Assembly (NCBI GenBank): GCA_900544345.1
Contig: UQUR01000006.1
Coordinates: forward strand, 62,001 to 126,000
Direction: 5' to 3'
Source: an uncultured Sutterella sp.
GTDB lineage: Bacteria; Pseudomonadota; Gammaproteobacteria; Burkholderiales; Burkholderiaceae_F
DNA length: 64,000 nt
This document shows, piece after piece, positions 25,540-34,318 of the stretch (position 1 is its first letter; each line of letters starts with the position of its first letter). Made by a program: the position numbers and the translations under genes. The notes beneath the pieces were generated by a model. It was not told the DNA's origin. It worked only from the letters and a program-made list of their open reading frames with translations, and did no database searches.

Positions 25540-26892
25540 ATGACTGGTTTACAACCAATTTATTCATTTCTGGAGCAGTCGCAAAAAGAAAATTTGCCAA
25601 CCGATGTTACTCGTGCGGCTAAAAAAGCCTTCATAGATACAATCTGCGTCATGCTTGCTGGCTCAAGGGTTTTTCCTTTACCCCAAATAACAAAGCAATT
25701 ACCTAAAACAGGTGCCAATGCGAGCATAGCCGGTCTATCTAGCGGATATGAAGCTCAAAGTGCTGCTTTTTATAATGCTACTGCAGCTCATGTGTTGGAT
25801 ATGGATGATTGTGATCCTTATATGGGTCACCCAAGTGCTGTTTTGATTCCAGCGATATTAGCTCTTAGCGAAACATTATCAGTGTCTGGTCAAAAAGCCT
25901 TGCAAGCATATGCCTGTGCTTATCAAGCCGGTTACGCATTAGGTCGACAGTGTTGCTACGATATCAGCGCACAAGGCTGGCATGCAACAAGTGTCATTAT
26001 GAATCTTGTTTCAGCTTGGGCTTGCGGATTTTTATTAGGATTTAATCATCAACAATTTGACAATGCAACAACAATAGCAGCCTCTTTTGCCTCTGGAGTA
26101 AGAGGTAATTTCGGAACACCTGTTAAACCGATACATGCGGGACTAGCAGCACAAAACGGTTTACTCATTGCTCATTTAGCAAAAAATGCAGTATCAGGAT
26201 CTGAAGCGGCTCTATTCGGAAAAGAAGGCTTTTTTAATTTATTTGCTCGATTAGTTTGGAATGAGACTAAGACTAGAGAGCTTATAGAAAATCTACATCA
26301 AGTAAATCCACTTTTAAACGGCACACAAACATTAAAGCTTTTTCCGTCCTGCAGCAGTAACCATCAGGCTGTATTCGCTTTTTTAGACATCTTGAAAGAA
26401 CACCCGGATTTAGGACCTAACAATGTCGCTTCAATTGATGTGTTTCTTAATAAATGGGCATTAGGTGAATTGGTAACCCCTAAACCCAAAACAGGAGTAG
26501 AGGCGCGTTTCAGTCCAGCTTTTCATTTTGCACTTGCATTAAAACGCTTGCCTATCAGAGCCGATTATTTTCAAACAAAATGGGTAAATAACTCGGAAAT
26601 TCAAGACATTATTAATAAAACTGAACTTAAGCATGACTGCAAGTACGATACTCTGTTTCCTTGGCCAGCGCGGGTAGTCATTAAAACAATTGATGGGCAG
26701 GAATTTTTAAAAGTCAGGGATCATATTCCGGGTGGAAATAAATACCCACTCACAGAGGCTGAGTTAAAAGAAAAATTCTTAGATTGCTCAATCCCAATAT
26801 TGGGATTAGAGAAATCAGAGAAATTGCTTGCCCTTCTACAAGATTTAGACAATATCCAATCGATTGGCGAAATCACACATTTGCTTTATTAG
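25540..26892 (+). CDS. MmgE/PrpD-family protein (possible epimerase of an iminodicarboxylate)
   Basis: About 450 residues. DMDDCDPYMGHPSAVLIPA and VKPIHAGLAAQNGLLIAHLA are the family landmarks. The family includes 2-methylcitrate dehydratase, cis-aconitate decarboxylase and iminodisuccinate epimerase. No methylcitrate cycle genes (prpB, prpC) are near. Direct coupling to a C-N lyase points to the epimerase type, converting stereoisomers the lyase cannot use. Start at ATG 25540 with GGAG in the end of the lyase gene; a longer frame overlaps the lyase. Function within the family is inference. Confidence 0.85.
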   Translation: MTGLQPIYSFLEQSQKENLPTDVTRAAKKAFIDTICVMLAGSRVFPLPQITKQLPKTGANASIAGLSSGYEAQSAAFYNATAAHVLDMDDCDPYMGHPSAVLIPAILALSETLSVSGQKALQAYACAYQAGYALGRQCCYDISAQGWHATSVIMNLVSAWACGFLLGFNHQQFDNATTIAASFASGVRGNFGTPVKPIHAGLAAQNGLLIAHLAKNAVSGSEAALFGKEGFFNLFARLVWNETKTRELIENLHQVNPLLNGTQTLKLFPSCSSNHQAVFAFLDILKEHPDLGPNNVASIDVFLNKWALGELVTPKPKTGVEARFSPAFHFALALKRLPIRADYFQTKWVNNSEIQDIINKTELKHDCKYDTLFPWPARVVIKTIDGQEFLKVRDHIPGGNKYPLTEAELKEKFLDCSIPILGLEKSEKLLALLQDLDNIQSIGEITHLLY

Positions 26893-26898
26893 TTAACT

Positions 26899-26925
26899 TT
26901 CAGGCAGTCTCACTGACTGCCTGAA
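26899..26925. terminator. Hairpin between convergent genes
   Basis: An 11-bp perfect stem (26899-26909 with 26915-26925) with a 5-nt loop lies between the MmgE/PrpD stop and the ybaK stop. U-tracts are weak on both strands. Confidence 0.6.
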
Positions 26926-26930
26926 TGCTG

Positions 26931-27392
26931 CTATTTTGTTACGTTGACCCACTGGGCATTGAGTACTTGAGCCAACAAAGCAGTCTCAATTTTGACCGCA
27001 TTATTGGGTGCCCCTGCTGCAGGATAAACAAGCTCGTATTTCTTTAAGCTTTCATCCAGGAACACTTCAACTCCATCGCACAGAGCAAAGGGACTAACAC
27101 CACCCATCGGATGACCAAAAAGCTCCTCTAATTCAGTTGCAGGGCAAAAATGGGAGGTCTCTTTAAATAATTTTTTAAATTTGGAGTTGTCTAGTCGCGC
27201 TTCACCGGAAACAACAACTACTAATCGTCTGCCACTCTTTAATTTTATGGCTAGTGTCTTAGCAATCCGATCCGGTTCACAGCCAAGTTGCTCAGCTGCC
27301 AGAGCAACCGTTGCTGACGAGCCTGGGAACTCAATGTAACGGTCCGAGAGTTCTTTATCTTTAAGATAATTTTTAACAGTTTCTACGCTCAT
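26931..27392 (-). CDS. YbaK/EbsC-type aminoacyl-tRNA deacylase
   Basis: 153 residues of the YbaK/ProX editing fold. IAKTLAIK carries the conserved lysine, and GHPMGGVSPFAL is the family substrate-pocket motif. Proteins of this group clear mischarged tRNA (for example Cys-tRNA-Pro). It is last in the minus-strand series alr-radA-UreE-like-ybaK, separated from the previous gene by about 44 bp that contain a hairpin. The exact tRNA specificity cannot be told. Confidence 0.88.
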   Translation of the reverse strand: MSVETVKNYLKDKELSDRYIEFPGSSATVALAAEQLGCEPDRIAKTLAIKLKSGRRLVVVVSGEARLDNSKFKKLFKETSHFCPATELEELFGHPMGGVSPFALCDGVEVFLDESLKKYELVYPAAGAPNNAVKIETALLAQVLNAQWVNVTK

Positions 27393-27403
27393 ATTGATAG
27401 AAA

Positions 27404-27425
27404 GGGCGAACCCTAAAGCTCACCC
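27404..27425 (-). terminator. Weak terminator after the UreE-like gene
   Basis: On the minus strand GGGTGAGC pairs with GTTCGCCC (two G-U pairs) and is followed by TTTCT. Confidence 0.45.
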
Positions 27426-27436
27426 TGTTTAAAAGA

Positions 27437-28138
27437 TTATCTAATTTCATCCTTTTCTTCGTGGTGATAATGATGCTGTTCATGATGATGGTGGTGATGC
27501 TCTTCATCACCGCAGCCACAAGAGCATCCGCCATCTTCATGATGATGGTGATGATGTTCTCCACAACCACAAGACTCGCCATGCTCATGACCGTGATGGC
27601 CTCCGCAGCAACACTCACCTTCTTCATGATCATGGTGATGATGCCCACCACAACCACAAGACTCGCCATGCTCGTGATGGTGGTGTCCGCAGCAACAGCC
27701 GCCATGATGGCGCTTGGGCAACTTGATTGGATCAAAGGGCATTTGAGCCTCTTGAAATTCCAAGCCAGCTTCCGTGAGTAATTTCAAAAGCGCTTCATCC
27801 TTTGCAATTGCAAAACCTTCTTCAGTTTGAGCAACACGAATACCACGGTTTAACAATGCAACTGCAGCTTCGCTCGCAAATTCTTCATCACCTTTGATAA
27901 TGAGAACAGATTCTGGAGCAGCATCGACAACGTAGAAGTATCCTGCGTCATCGAGCATAACATCACCCACTTCAAGAGGACGCGGCTCGGGCAGAGCCAC
28001 TGCAATCAGTGAGCCGTTGACGTTAAGCTCTGTTGGCAGTTGAGCTCGTTGTGAGCTTGTTAATGCAATATGCTGGGCTCGATCCAAAATCACTTTAGCC
28101 GGCTTTGCTTCTGAGGCTAATATCTTTGTAATTTTCAT
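27437..28138 (-). CDS. UreE-like metallochaperone with a long His/Cys-repeat tail
   Basis: 233 residues. The N-terminal domain has the UreE pattern: ALTSSQRAQLPTEL, VGDVMLDDAGYFYVVDAAPESV, then LLKLLTEAGLEFQEAQMPFDP. The LGNRH metal motif of true UreE is replaced by LNRGIRV. From about residue 142 the protein is a metal-binding tail of roughly 90 residues with about 32 His and 13 Cys. It is built from imperfect 28-29-residue units (CCCG-His cluster-EHGESCGCG-His cluster). No urease gene is in the window. GGAGAAAG precedes ATG 28138. Likely a nickel or zinc chaperone or store; the metal is unknown. Confidence 0.82.
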   Translation of the reverse strand: MKITKILASEAKPAKVILDRAQHIALTSSQRAQLPTELNVNGSLIAVALPEPRPLEVGDVMLDDAGYFYVVDAAPESVLIIKGDEEFASEAAVALLNRGIRVAQTEEGFAIAKDEALLKLLTEAGLEFQEAQMPFDPIKLPKRHHGGCCCGHHHHEHGESCGCGGHHHHDHEEGECCCGGHHGHEHGESCGCGEHHHHHHEDGGCSCGCGDEEHHHHHHEQHHYHHEEKDEIR

Positions 28139-28160
28139 CGGACTTTCTCCAAAATCATTA

Positions 28161-29537
28161 TTAACTAATAGCATCTATAGCGTTACTGAGACGGTCAACC
28201 GCTATCACTTCAAGGCCTTCTATTGGCTGTTTCGGGGCATTAGCTCTAGGAATCACGGCCTTTGAAAAACCTAACTTCGCCGCTTCCTTCAACCGTTCCT
28301 GACCGCGCGGCGCAGGCCTGATTTCTCCTGCCAATCCGACTTCTCCAAAAACCACAAGGCCTTCAGGAAGCGCTTTATTGCGCATTGATGAATAAATAGC
28401 CATCAAAACCGCGAGGTCAGCTGCAGGTTCGGTAATTTTAACCCCTCCAACCGCATTGACAAAAACGTCCTGATCAAAACAGGCAAGCCCCGCATGACGA
28501 TGCAAAACCGCCAAAAGCATAGATAGGCGCTGCTGATCAATGCCAACTGACAGTCGTTTAGGAGACGGCAAATGCGTTGTATCCACTAAAGCCTGGACTT
28601 CAACCAATAAAGGTCGTGTGCCTTCCTGAGTCACCATCACTACAGAACCCGGTACATTTGCTTTATGTTCAGACAAAAAGATGGCGCTCGGATTATTAAC
28701 CCCCTTCAAACCTCGATCCGTCATTGCGAAAACACCTAATTCATTGACAGCACCGAAGCGATTTTTAAACGCCCGAATCAGTCTAAAATTCGAATGTGTA
28801 TCGCCTTCAAAATAAAGCACTGTATCCACAATATGCTCTAAGACACGAGGACCGGCTAAAGAGCCGTCTTTTGTGACATGACCCACAAAAATTAATGTAA
28901 TGCCAGAACTTTTTGCAATTCGGGTAAGTCTGGCTGAGCACTCACGAACTTGAGTCACAGAGCCAGGGGCCGATTCCAGCTGATCAGAGAAAAGTGTTTG
29001 AATTGAGTCAATCACGACAAACTGAGGTTTTTCAGCCAGAAGCGTTGACTCTATCTTTTCAAGCTGAATTTCACTCATTAAACGAAGTCCCTGCGGCTCT
29101 AGACCTAAACGTTTTGCTCGTAAAGCAATCTGTCCTGGGCTTTCTTCGCCACTGACATAAAGGCAACGAACATTTTCATGCACCAAACGGTACATTACTT
29201 GAAGCAAAAGAGTTGACTTGCCTATTCCAGGATCGCCACCGATTAATGAGACTCCTCCAGCTACGAGACCACCGCCCATCACCCGGTCAAATTCTTGGAA
29301 ACCTGTCACAATGCGAGGGACTTCCTGAGCTTGAACATCATTGAGATCGAGTACTTCAGAGGCACTCACTAGTCCTTTGTGTCTGGTATCACTAAAACGA
29401 GCAGCTGCTCCTGTTTCTACGACAAACTCTTTTAAAGTATTCCACTCCCCACAGTGAGGACAGCGTCCGGCCCACTTTAAAGTGGTGCCGCCGCATTCAG
29501 AGCAGACCCATTCAACTTTTTTCTTTTTTGTAGCCAT
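28161..29537 (-). CDS. radA: DNA repair protein RadA
   Basis: 458 residues, the usual length. N-terminal C4 zinc finger (CSECGG...CPHCGEW), RecA-like core with Walker A GGDPGIGKST, the RadA-specific KNRFG motif, and a C-terminal Lon-protease-like domain. It promotes branch migration in recombination. ATG 29537 is used; a TTG lies one codon upstream. It lies 21 nt downstream of alr and 22 nt upstream of the UreE-like gene. Confidence 0.97.
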   Translation of the reverse strand: MATKKKKVEWVCSECGGTTLKWAGRCPHCGEWNTLKEFVVETGAAARFSDTRHKGLVSASEVLDLNDVQAQEVPRIVTGFQEFDRVMGGGLVAGGVSLIGGDPGIGKSTLLLQVMYRLVHENVRCLYVSGEESPGQIALRAKRLGLEPQGLRLMSEIQLEKIESTLLAEKPQFVVIDSIQTLFSDQLESAPGSVTQVRECSARLTRIAKSSGITLIFVGHVTKDGSLAGPRVLEHIVDTVLYFEGDTHSNFRLIRAFKNRFGAVNELGVFAMTDRGLKGVNNPSAIFLSEHKANVPGSVVMVTQEGTRPLLVEVQALVDTTHLPSPKRLSVGIDQQRLSMLLAVLHRHAGLACFDQDVFVNAVGGVKITEPAADLAVLMAIYSSMRNKALPEGLVVFGEVGLAGEIRPAPRGQERLKEAAKLGFSKAVIPRANAPKQPIEGLEVIAVDRLSNAIDAIS

Positions 29538-29558
29538 CAAGCACCTATAGTGGTCAAA

Positions 29559-30647
29559 CTATTCATCGTCTTCAACAATAGGCACTCTGAGCGCGATGGC
29601 ACACATGAGCTCATAGCCGATCGTACCGCAGCGGGTAGCCACTTCATTGACAGGAACGTGTTTACCCCACAGTTCAACAACACTACCGAGCTGAGCATCA
29701 GGAATATCAGTTACATCAATAGTCAGCATATCCATAGAAATCGCTCCAGCAATAGGGGCAATATGACCCTCAACGTATGTGGGTGTCCCGTCTGGAGTCG
29801 ATCTAGGATAACCGTCAGCATAGCCGCAGGCCACTACAGCAATACGGGAGTCACGCTTTGTAACAAAGCGGGAACCGTAACCGATAGCCTCACCTGACGG
29901 AACATTTTGAATCGCTAAAATTTTCGCTGATAAAGTCATGGCCGGGATGATGCCAAGATCCTCCGAAGTGTAATGAGCATCGGGGCTTGCACCGTAAAGA
30001 GCCACACCTGCGCGCACCGCATCACCTTTGACTTCTTTGTGCCACAGGGTTGCGGCAGAATTAGCCATACACAGATGATTAGGCGCCGGATTTATCTGAG
30101 CCATACGGGTTAACTGAATAGGTACGCTCGCCGGTTTTTCATTAGCGTAACTCGGTTCGGCATTAGCAAAATGGGTGACTGCACCCATCACCTTTACACC
30201 TTCAATAGCACTCAGTTTCTCACTGACAGAGTCCTCTTCAGTAGGTAAGAAACCTAAACGATTCATACCGGAATTGATTTTGATATGTACTTTTAAAGAA
30301 GAGTATGGGGCGTGCGCCACGAGCATATCAATCATCCGGCGATTGTGCACAATAGTTTCAATATCGTATTTTTCGAGCAAATCAATATCGGATTCATCAA
30401 AAAAGCCTTCCAACAACAAAATACGCTTTTTCCATCCGTTTTCTCTGAGTTTTTGTGCATCGCACAAATCAATTAAAGCTAAACCGTCAGCTTGCTCAAA
30501 GGCTCTTGCCGCTCTTAAAAGTCCGTGACCGTAGGCGTTTGCTTTAACTACTGCCCATAAAGTGCGACCATTAGCCGCCTGACGCATAACTTGCAGATTG
30601 TGTCTGAGTGCCCCCATATGAATGGCGGCCATAATTGGACGAGGCAT
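29559..30647 (-). CDS. alr: Alanine racemase
   Basis: Makes D-alanine for peptidoglycan. 362 residues; the PLP lysine is in AVVKANAYGHG near the N-terminus and the second catalytic region AIGYGSRF is in the C-terminal half. Adjacent to radA as in many betaproteobacteria, and divergent from lplT. First gene of the minus-strand cluster running to ybaK. Confidence 0.97.
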   Translation of the reverse strand: MPRPIMAAIHMGALRHNLQVMRQAANGRTLWAVVKANAYGHGLLRAARAFEQADGLALIDLCDAQKLRENGWKKRILLLEGFFDESDIDLLEKYDIETIVHNRRMIDMLVAHAPYSSLKVHIKINSGMNRLGFLPTEEDSVSEKLSAIEGVKVMGAVTHFANAEPSYANEKPASVPIQLTRMAQINPAPNHLCMANSAATLWHKEVKGDAVRAGVALYGASPDAHYTSEDLGIIPAMTLSAKILAIQNVPSGEAIGYGSRFVTKRDSRIAVVACGYADGYPRSTPDGTPTYVEGHIAPIAGAISMDMLTIDVTDIPDAQLGSVVELWGKHVPVNEVATRCGTIGYELMCAIALRVPIVEDDE

Positions 30648-30845
30648 AAATCTTTACTCTATTAAATATAGGAGGTGGAACTTCACAAAAAACAAGTTTT
30701 TAATCTTAGCGCAGAAGGTTCTTTTTTTCTGTTTAGCCACGTTTTGTTACTTTCTATTGGACATGACCCTAATATCAAACACCATACGGTGTGTTTGTCT
30801 TCTGCTAGAATCGATCAGCTATAAGAACTCAGGGAATATTTTTTC

Positions 30846-32165
30846 ATGAATCGCGGCTTTTATTCCATCATGTGCGCTCAGTTTCTCTCGAGCCTGGCAG
30901 ACAATGCTTTGCTAATTGCCGCCATTGCACTGCTGACTCAAATGAGTGCTCCGGATTGGATGACTCCGCTCTTAAAACTGTTTTTTGTGGTGAGCTACAT
31001 CTGTCTGGCTGCCTACGTCGGCTTATTTGCTGATTCCATGCCTAAGGGCCGGGTGATGTTTCTTACGAACATGCTCAAAGTGGGCGGTTGTCTTTTAATG
31101 CTTTTTGGCTCACATCCGCTCTTAGCCTATGCTGTGGTCGGCATCGGTGCTGCCGCTTACTCTCCTGCCAAATATGGTATTTTGACTGAACTTTTGCCTC
31201 CGGTGAAGCTCGTTTTAGCTAATAGCTGGATTGAGGGGCTCACAGTTGCATCCATCATTTTAGGCGTCGTTATGGGTGGCGTTTTAATCAACGATGCTGT
31301 GAGCTACGCAATTTTGCATAGCGGCTTTCCTTTTGAAGCACTGGGTATTGCCTCACCGGCCCAAGCCGCCATTTCTATCATCGTTTTAATCTATTTGGCC
31401 GCCGCTGCGGTAAACCTTTTAATTCCCGACACGGGCGCACGTTATCCCAAAGCTGACTTCCGTCCAATTGAAACGTTAAAGACTTTTTATCAGAGCTGTA
31501 CCATTTTGTGGAAAGATCGCCTAGGCCAAATTTCACTTTCTGTGACGACGCTCTTTTGGGGAGCCGGCGCTGTTTTGCAGTTTCTGGTTTTGAAGTGGGC
31601 AGAATACGCTTTAGGAATGAATTTATCTGAAGGCGCTATCTTACAAGCTGTAGTCAGCGTCGGTATTGCTGTGGGCGCTGTACTCGCAGCTCAGCTCATC
31701 AGTCTTAAGAATTCACTGAAGGTTCTCCCGATGGGCGTGATTATGGGTATTTTGGTAACCTGCTCGGCCTACTTTAATCAGTCCATGGTACCAGCAGGCG
31801 GCTTGACGCTCTTTGGCTTTGAAATCTCCTGGGCCGTAGCCGTTGCCGTGGTAATTATGGTTGCCGTCGGAATTTGCGCAGGCTTTTTCGTCGTCCCGAT
31901 GAATGCGCTTTTGCAACACAGAGGTTATGTATTAATGAGCGCAGGCAAATCCATTGCCGTACAAAACTTTAATGAGAATCTTTCCATTCTCGTTATGCTT
32001 GGTATCTACTCGCTTTTAATTCATTTCGGAATGAGTGCCCCTGCCACGATGATCACATTCGGCGTATTTGTCATTATTTCTATGCTTCTGGTTATTTTAA
32101 AACATGTAAAGAACCAGAAAGAGTATGACTCCACTCATTTGATTGGCGAAGACAAACACCATTGA
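30846..32165 (+). CDS. lplT: Lysophospholipid transporter LplT (MFS)
   Basis: 439 residues with about 12 membrane helices. The N-terminus FYSIMCAQFLSSLADNALLIAA matches LplT in pattern (shown as FYSIMCAQFL and SSLADNALL). LplT flips lysophospholipids to the inner leaflet for reacylation, normally with Aas, which is not present here. The upstream 198 bp hold an inverted repeat ACACC-ATAC-GGTGT (30779-30792). Convergent with the UDG gene with a 14-bp gap. Confidence 0.87.
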   Translation: MNRGFYSIMCAQFLSSLADNALLIAAIALLTQMSAPDWMTPLLKLFFVVSYICLAAYVGLFADSMPKGRVMFLTNMLKVGGCLLMLFGSHPLLAYAVVGIGAAAYSPAKYGILTELLPPVKLVLANSWIEGLTVASIILGVVMGGVLINDAVSYAILHSGFPFEALGIASPAQAAISIIVLIYLAAAAVNLLIPDTGARYPKADFRPIETLKTFYQSCTILWKDRLGQISLSVTTLFWGAGAVLQFLVLKWAEYALGMNLSEGAILQAVVSVGIAVGAVLAAQLISLKNSLKVLPMGVIMGILVTCSAYFNQSMVPAGGLTLFGFEISWAVAVAVVIMVAVGICAGFFVVPMNALLQHRGYVLMSAGKSIAVQNFNENLSILVMLGIYSLLIHFGMSAPATMITFGVFVIISMLLVILKHVKNQKEYDSTHLIGEDKHH

Positions 32166-32179
32166 AATTCAGCATTGCT

Positions 32180-33115
32180 TTAAACAAGATCAAGCAGTAG
32201 TTTCTTTGCGAGACAGAAGTCACGCCAGGCGGCAATTTTTTCCGTCGGAGAACGTAAAAGATAAGATGGGTGATAGGTCACAACGGTCGGCACCTCTTTA
32301 CCGTTGACTGAAATATGATGAACCGATCCCCTGAGTTTTCCGGTAGAAGTTTCTGTTTTTAAAAGGGCGTGCGAAGCTATTCGACCCGATAGAACCACTA
32401 CTTTCGGATCTAAAAGCTCCAACTGGCGGTTTAAAAAAGTCGCACAAGCGGCAATTTCATTATCATGTGGATCGCGATTGTTGGGTGGTCGGCACTTTAA
32501 AACATTGATAATGGCTACGTCAGCTCCCCGCTTCAAACCTAAAGCACAAAGAATATTCTCCAAAAGTTCTCCGCTTTTTCCGACAAAGGGCTTGCCCTGG
32601 ATGTCTTCATCTCTGCCCGGGGCTTCACCAACAATCACTAATTTAGCGGTACGCTCAGCTGTTCCGAAAACGGTTGAAAGACGACTTTGACTCAGAGCTT
32701 TGCAAGCTGTGCATCGGCTCACTAGTTTTTCAAGCGTATGCCAGTCAGCCTTTTGGGCTTCACTGAGCAACTCAGAATCAACTTCGACGATACCAGGATC
32801 AGCAAAAGTGCGTTTAATGGGCTTGAGCTCATAAGTCTTTGGCCTATGAGACTCAGGACTTGTCAGGATGGCATGATCATGAGGCGAAACTGAACGCTGG
32901 GAGGATGTAGCCTGCAGACGGAATGCATCACTGCTAAAGGCTTTTGGTTGAGCAGTTATTGTCTGAATATTTTCTGAGACAGAAACTTCATTTTTAATGT
33001 CATCTTTTGCAATTGAGGCAGGTGACAACGGATCGCCTTCATCGCGCCCTATCCAAAGCGGCCCGATATCCATCGCCATCCAAAGCTTAGCTGTCTCAGT
33101 GGTAAAAGTGCTCAT
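32180..33115 (-). CDS. Family 4 uracil-DNA glycosylase (Fe-S type)
   Basis: 311 residues. The C-terminal 200 residues form the enzyme: CTACKALSQSR (two cluster cysteines), VGEAPGRDED motif, KCRPPNNRDP, and HPSYLLR. The N-terminal 110 residues are a low-conservation extension, typical of betaproteobacterial versions annotated as phage SPO1 DNA polymerase-related. It removes uracil from DNA. It ends the operon tsaB-rimI-udg (5-nt gap to rimI). Confidence 0.93.
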   Translation of the reverse strand: MSTFTTETAKLWMAMDIGPLWIGRDEGDPLSPASIAKDDIKNEVSVSENIQTITAQPKAFSSDAFRLQATSSQRSVSPHDHAILTSPESHRPKTYELKPIKRTFADPGIVEVDSELLSEAQKADWHTLEKLVSRCTACKALSQSRLSTVFGTAERTAKLVIVGEAPGRDEDIQGKPFVGKSGELLENILCALGLKRGADVAIINVLKCRPPNNRDPHDNEIAACATFLNRQLELLDPKVVVLSGRIASHALLKTETSTGKLRGSVHHISVNGKEVPTVVTYHPSYLLRSPTEKIAAWRDFCLAKKLLLDLV

Positions 33116-33120
33116 CTTAC

Positions 33121-33564
33121 TTAAAGAAGTTTTTGCATAACAATTGCGTCTTCACGACCGTCACGAGTGGGATAGTAACCTTTTCTTCTCGAAATTTCTT
33201 GAAAGCCAACAGAGTGATAAAGAGCAATCGCTCGTGTATTACTCACACGAACCTCCAAAAAAAGACTCTCGGCATGATTTGCCGTCAGTCGTGAAATCAT
33301 TTCAGTTATAAGCAATTTGCCAAGGCCACGTCCCTGATATTGAGGATCAACAGCAATAGTTAGCAATTCGGACTGCTCAAAAATCTGCATATAAACAGCA
33401 GCTGCAAGCAGTGTTCCACCATCCTTGAGCAAAAGAAATTGATGACCGAATTTGAGAGATCCTTCAAAATCCTCTCTTGACCAGGGAAATTCAAATGCTC
33501 TGTGATCCAGCGAAACTACCGCATCAATATCTTCAGGGGTAGCGGTACAAAATTGCAGGTTCAA
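33121..33564 (-). CDS. rimI: Ribosomal protein S18-alanine N-acetyltransferase
   Basis: 147-residue GNAT acetyltransferase with the acetyl-CoA motif VDPQYQGRGLGKLL and the RimI-type C-terminus FQEISRRKGYYP. Overlaps the end of tsaB by 4 nt, the usual tsaB-rimI pairing. Acetylates the N-terminus of ribosomal protein S18. Confidence 0.93.
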   Translation of the reverse strand: MNLQFCTATPEDIDAVVSLDHRAFEFPWSREDFEGSLKFGHQFLLLKDGGTLLAAAVYMQIFEQSELLTIAVDPQYQGRGLGKLLITEMISRLTANHAESLFLEVRVSNTRAIALYHSVGFQEISRRKGYYPTRDGREDAIVMQKLL

Positions 33565-34256
33565 AGCTTTTCCCCTTTACTGCGTTCATCAATGGTTAAA
33601 GCAACGTGGTCCCGAACATAAAGCGGGGCAGCCTTATCCGGATCTGTCCATAAAGACTGAAGTGAAGTCTCACAATCTCTATACCACTCGATCATGTACT
33701 GTGCATCGGGATGGCAATACTCATTTTCAACAGTCAACCCCATGTCATAGACGCCGATAGCAGTTCCGACAACGAACTTTACGTTATGATCGGAAAGCCA
33801 AACATTGACTTCAGAGGGTTTAATAAGGCGTTCCTCTGTTAGCTGTTTAAATCCCTGCTGGTCATTTTGATAGATGGCCGCATAACACTCACTCATACGT
33901 GCATCATTTAAAACGGCGACTTTGGGGGCACGGCTGCGATAATGATGAGCAATTGCTGTCAGAGTACTAGTAGGCAAAAGTTTTTTATCAAGGCCATAAC
34001 CCAAGCCCTGTGCCACACCGCAAGCGATTCTGAGTCCTGTAAAGGAACCCGGACCGGCACTAAATAAAATGCCGTCAATGCTTTGCAATTCAACACCGCA
34101 TTCTTTAACTAACGACTGAATCCAAGGCAGGAGGCATTCTGAATGGGAATTGCCAAGTTTTTCTGTACGCGAGATGGTTTGTTGCGCCGTACTTAAACTT
34201 ACAGAGCAATACTCTGTAGCTGTATCAAACGCTAATAAAGTGGGAATTGTGCTCAT
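33561..34256 (-). CDS. tsaB: tRNA t6A biosynthesis protein TsaB
   Basis: 231 residues, ASKHA fold; FDTATEYCSVSL at the N-terminus and GPGSFTGLRIACGVAQG are diagnostic. Partner of TsaD and TsaE in threonylcarbamoyl-adenosine formation on ANN-decoding tRNAs. First gene of the tsaB-rimI-udg operon. The ATG has no clear Shine-Dalgarno. Confidence 0.95.
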   Translation of the reverse strand: MSTIPTLLAFDTATEYCSVSLSTAQQTISRTEKLGNSHSECLLPWIQSLVKECGVELQSIDGILFSAGPGSFTGLRIACGVAQGLGYGLDKKLLPTSTLTAIAHHYRSRAPKVAVLNDARMSECYAAIYQNDQQGFKQLTEERLIKPSEVNVWLSDHNVKFVVGTAIGVYDMGLTVENEYCHPDAQYMIEWYRDCETSLQSLWTDPDKAAPLYVRDHVALTIDERSKGEKL

Positions 34257-34318
34257 TGTCTGCTACACATAAATGATGTGAGGGCAATCTTAGCACGGTT
34301 ATAAAAAAGCCTAGAGGA

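Noticed and set aside
27373..27781. Overlapping frames on both strands in the His/Cys repeat of the UreE-like gene
   Set aside because: They are composition shadows of the repeated codons; no RBS or family pattern supports them.
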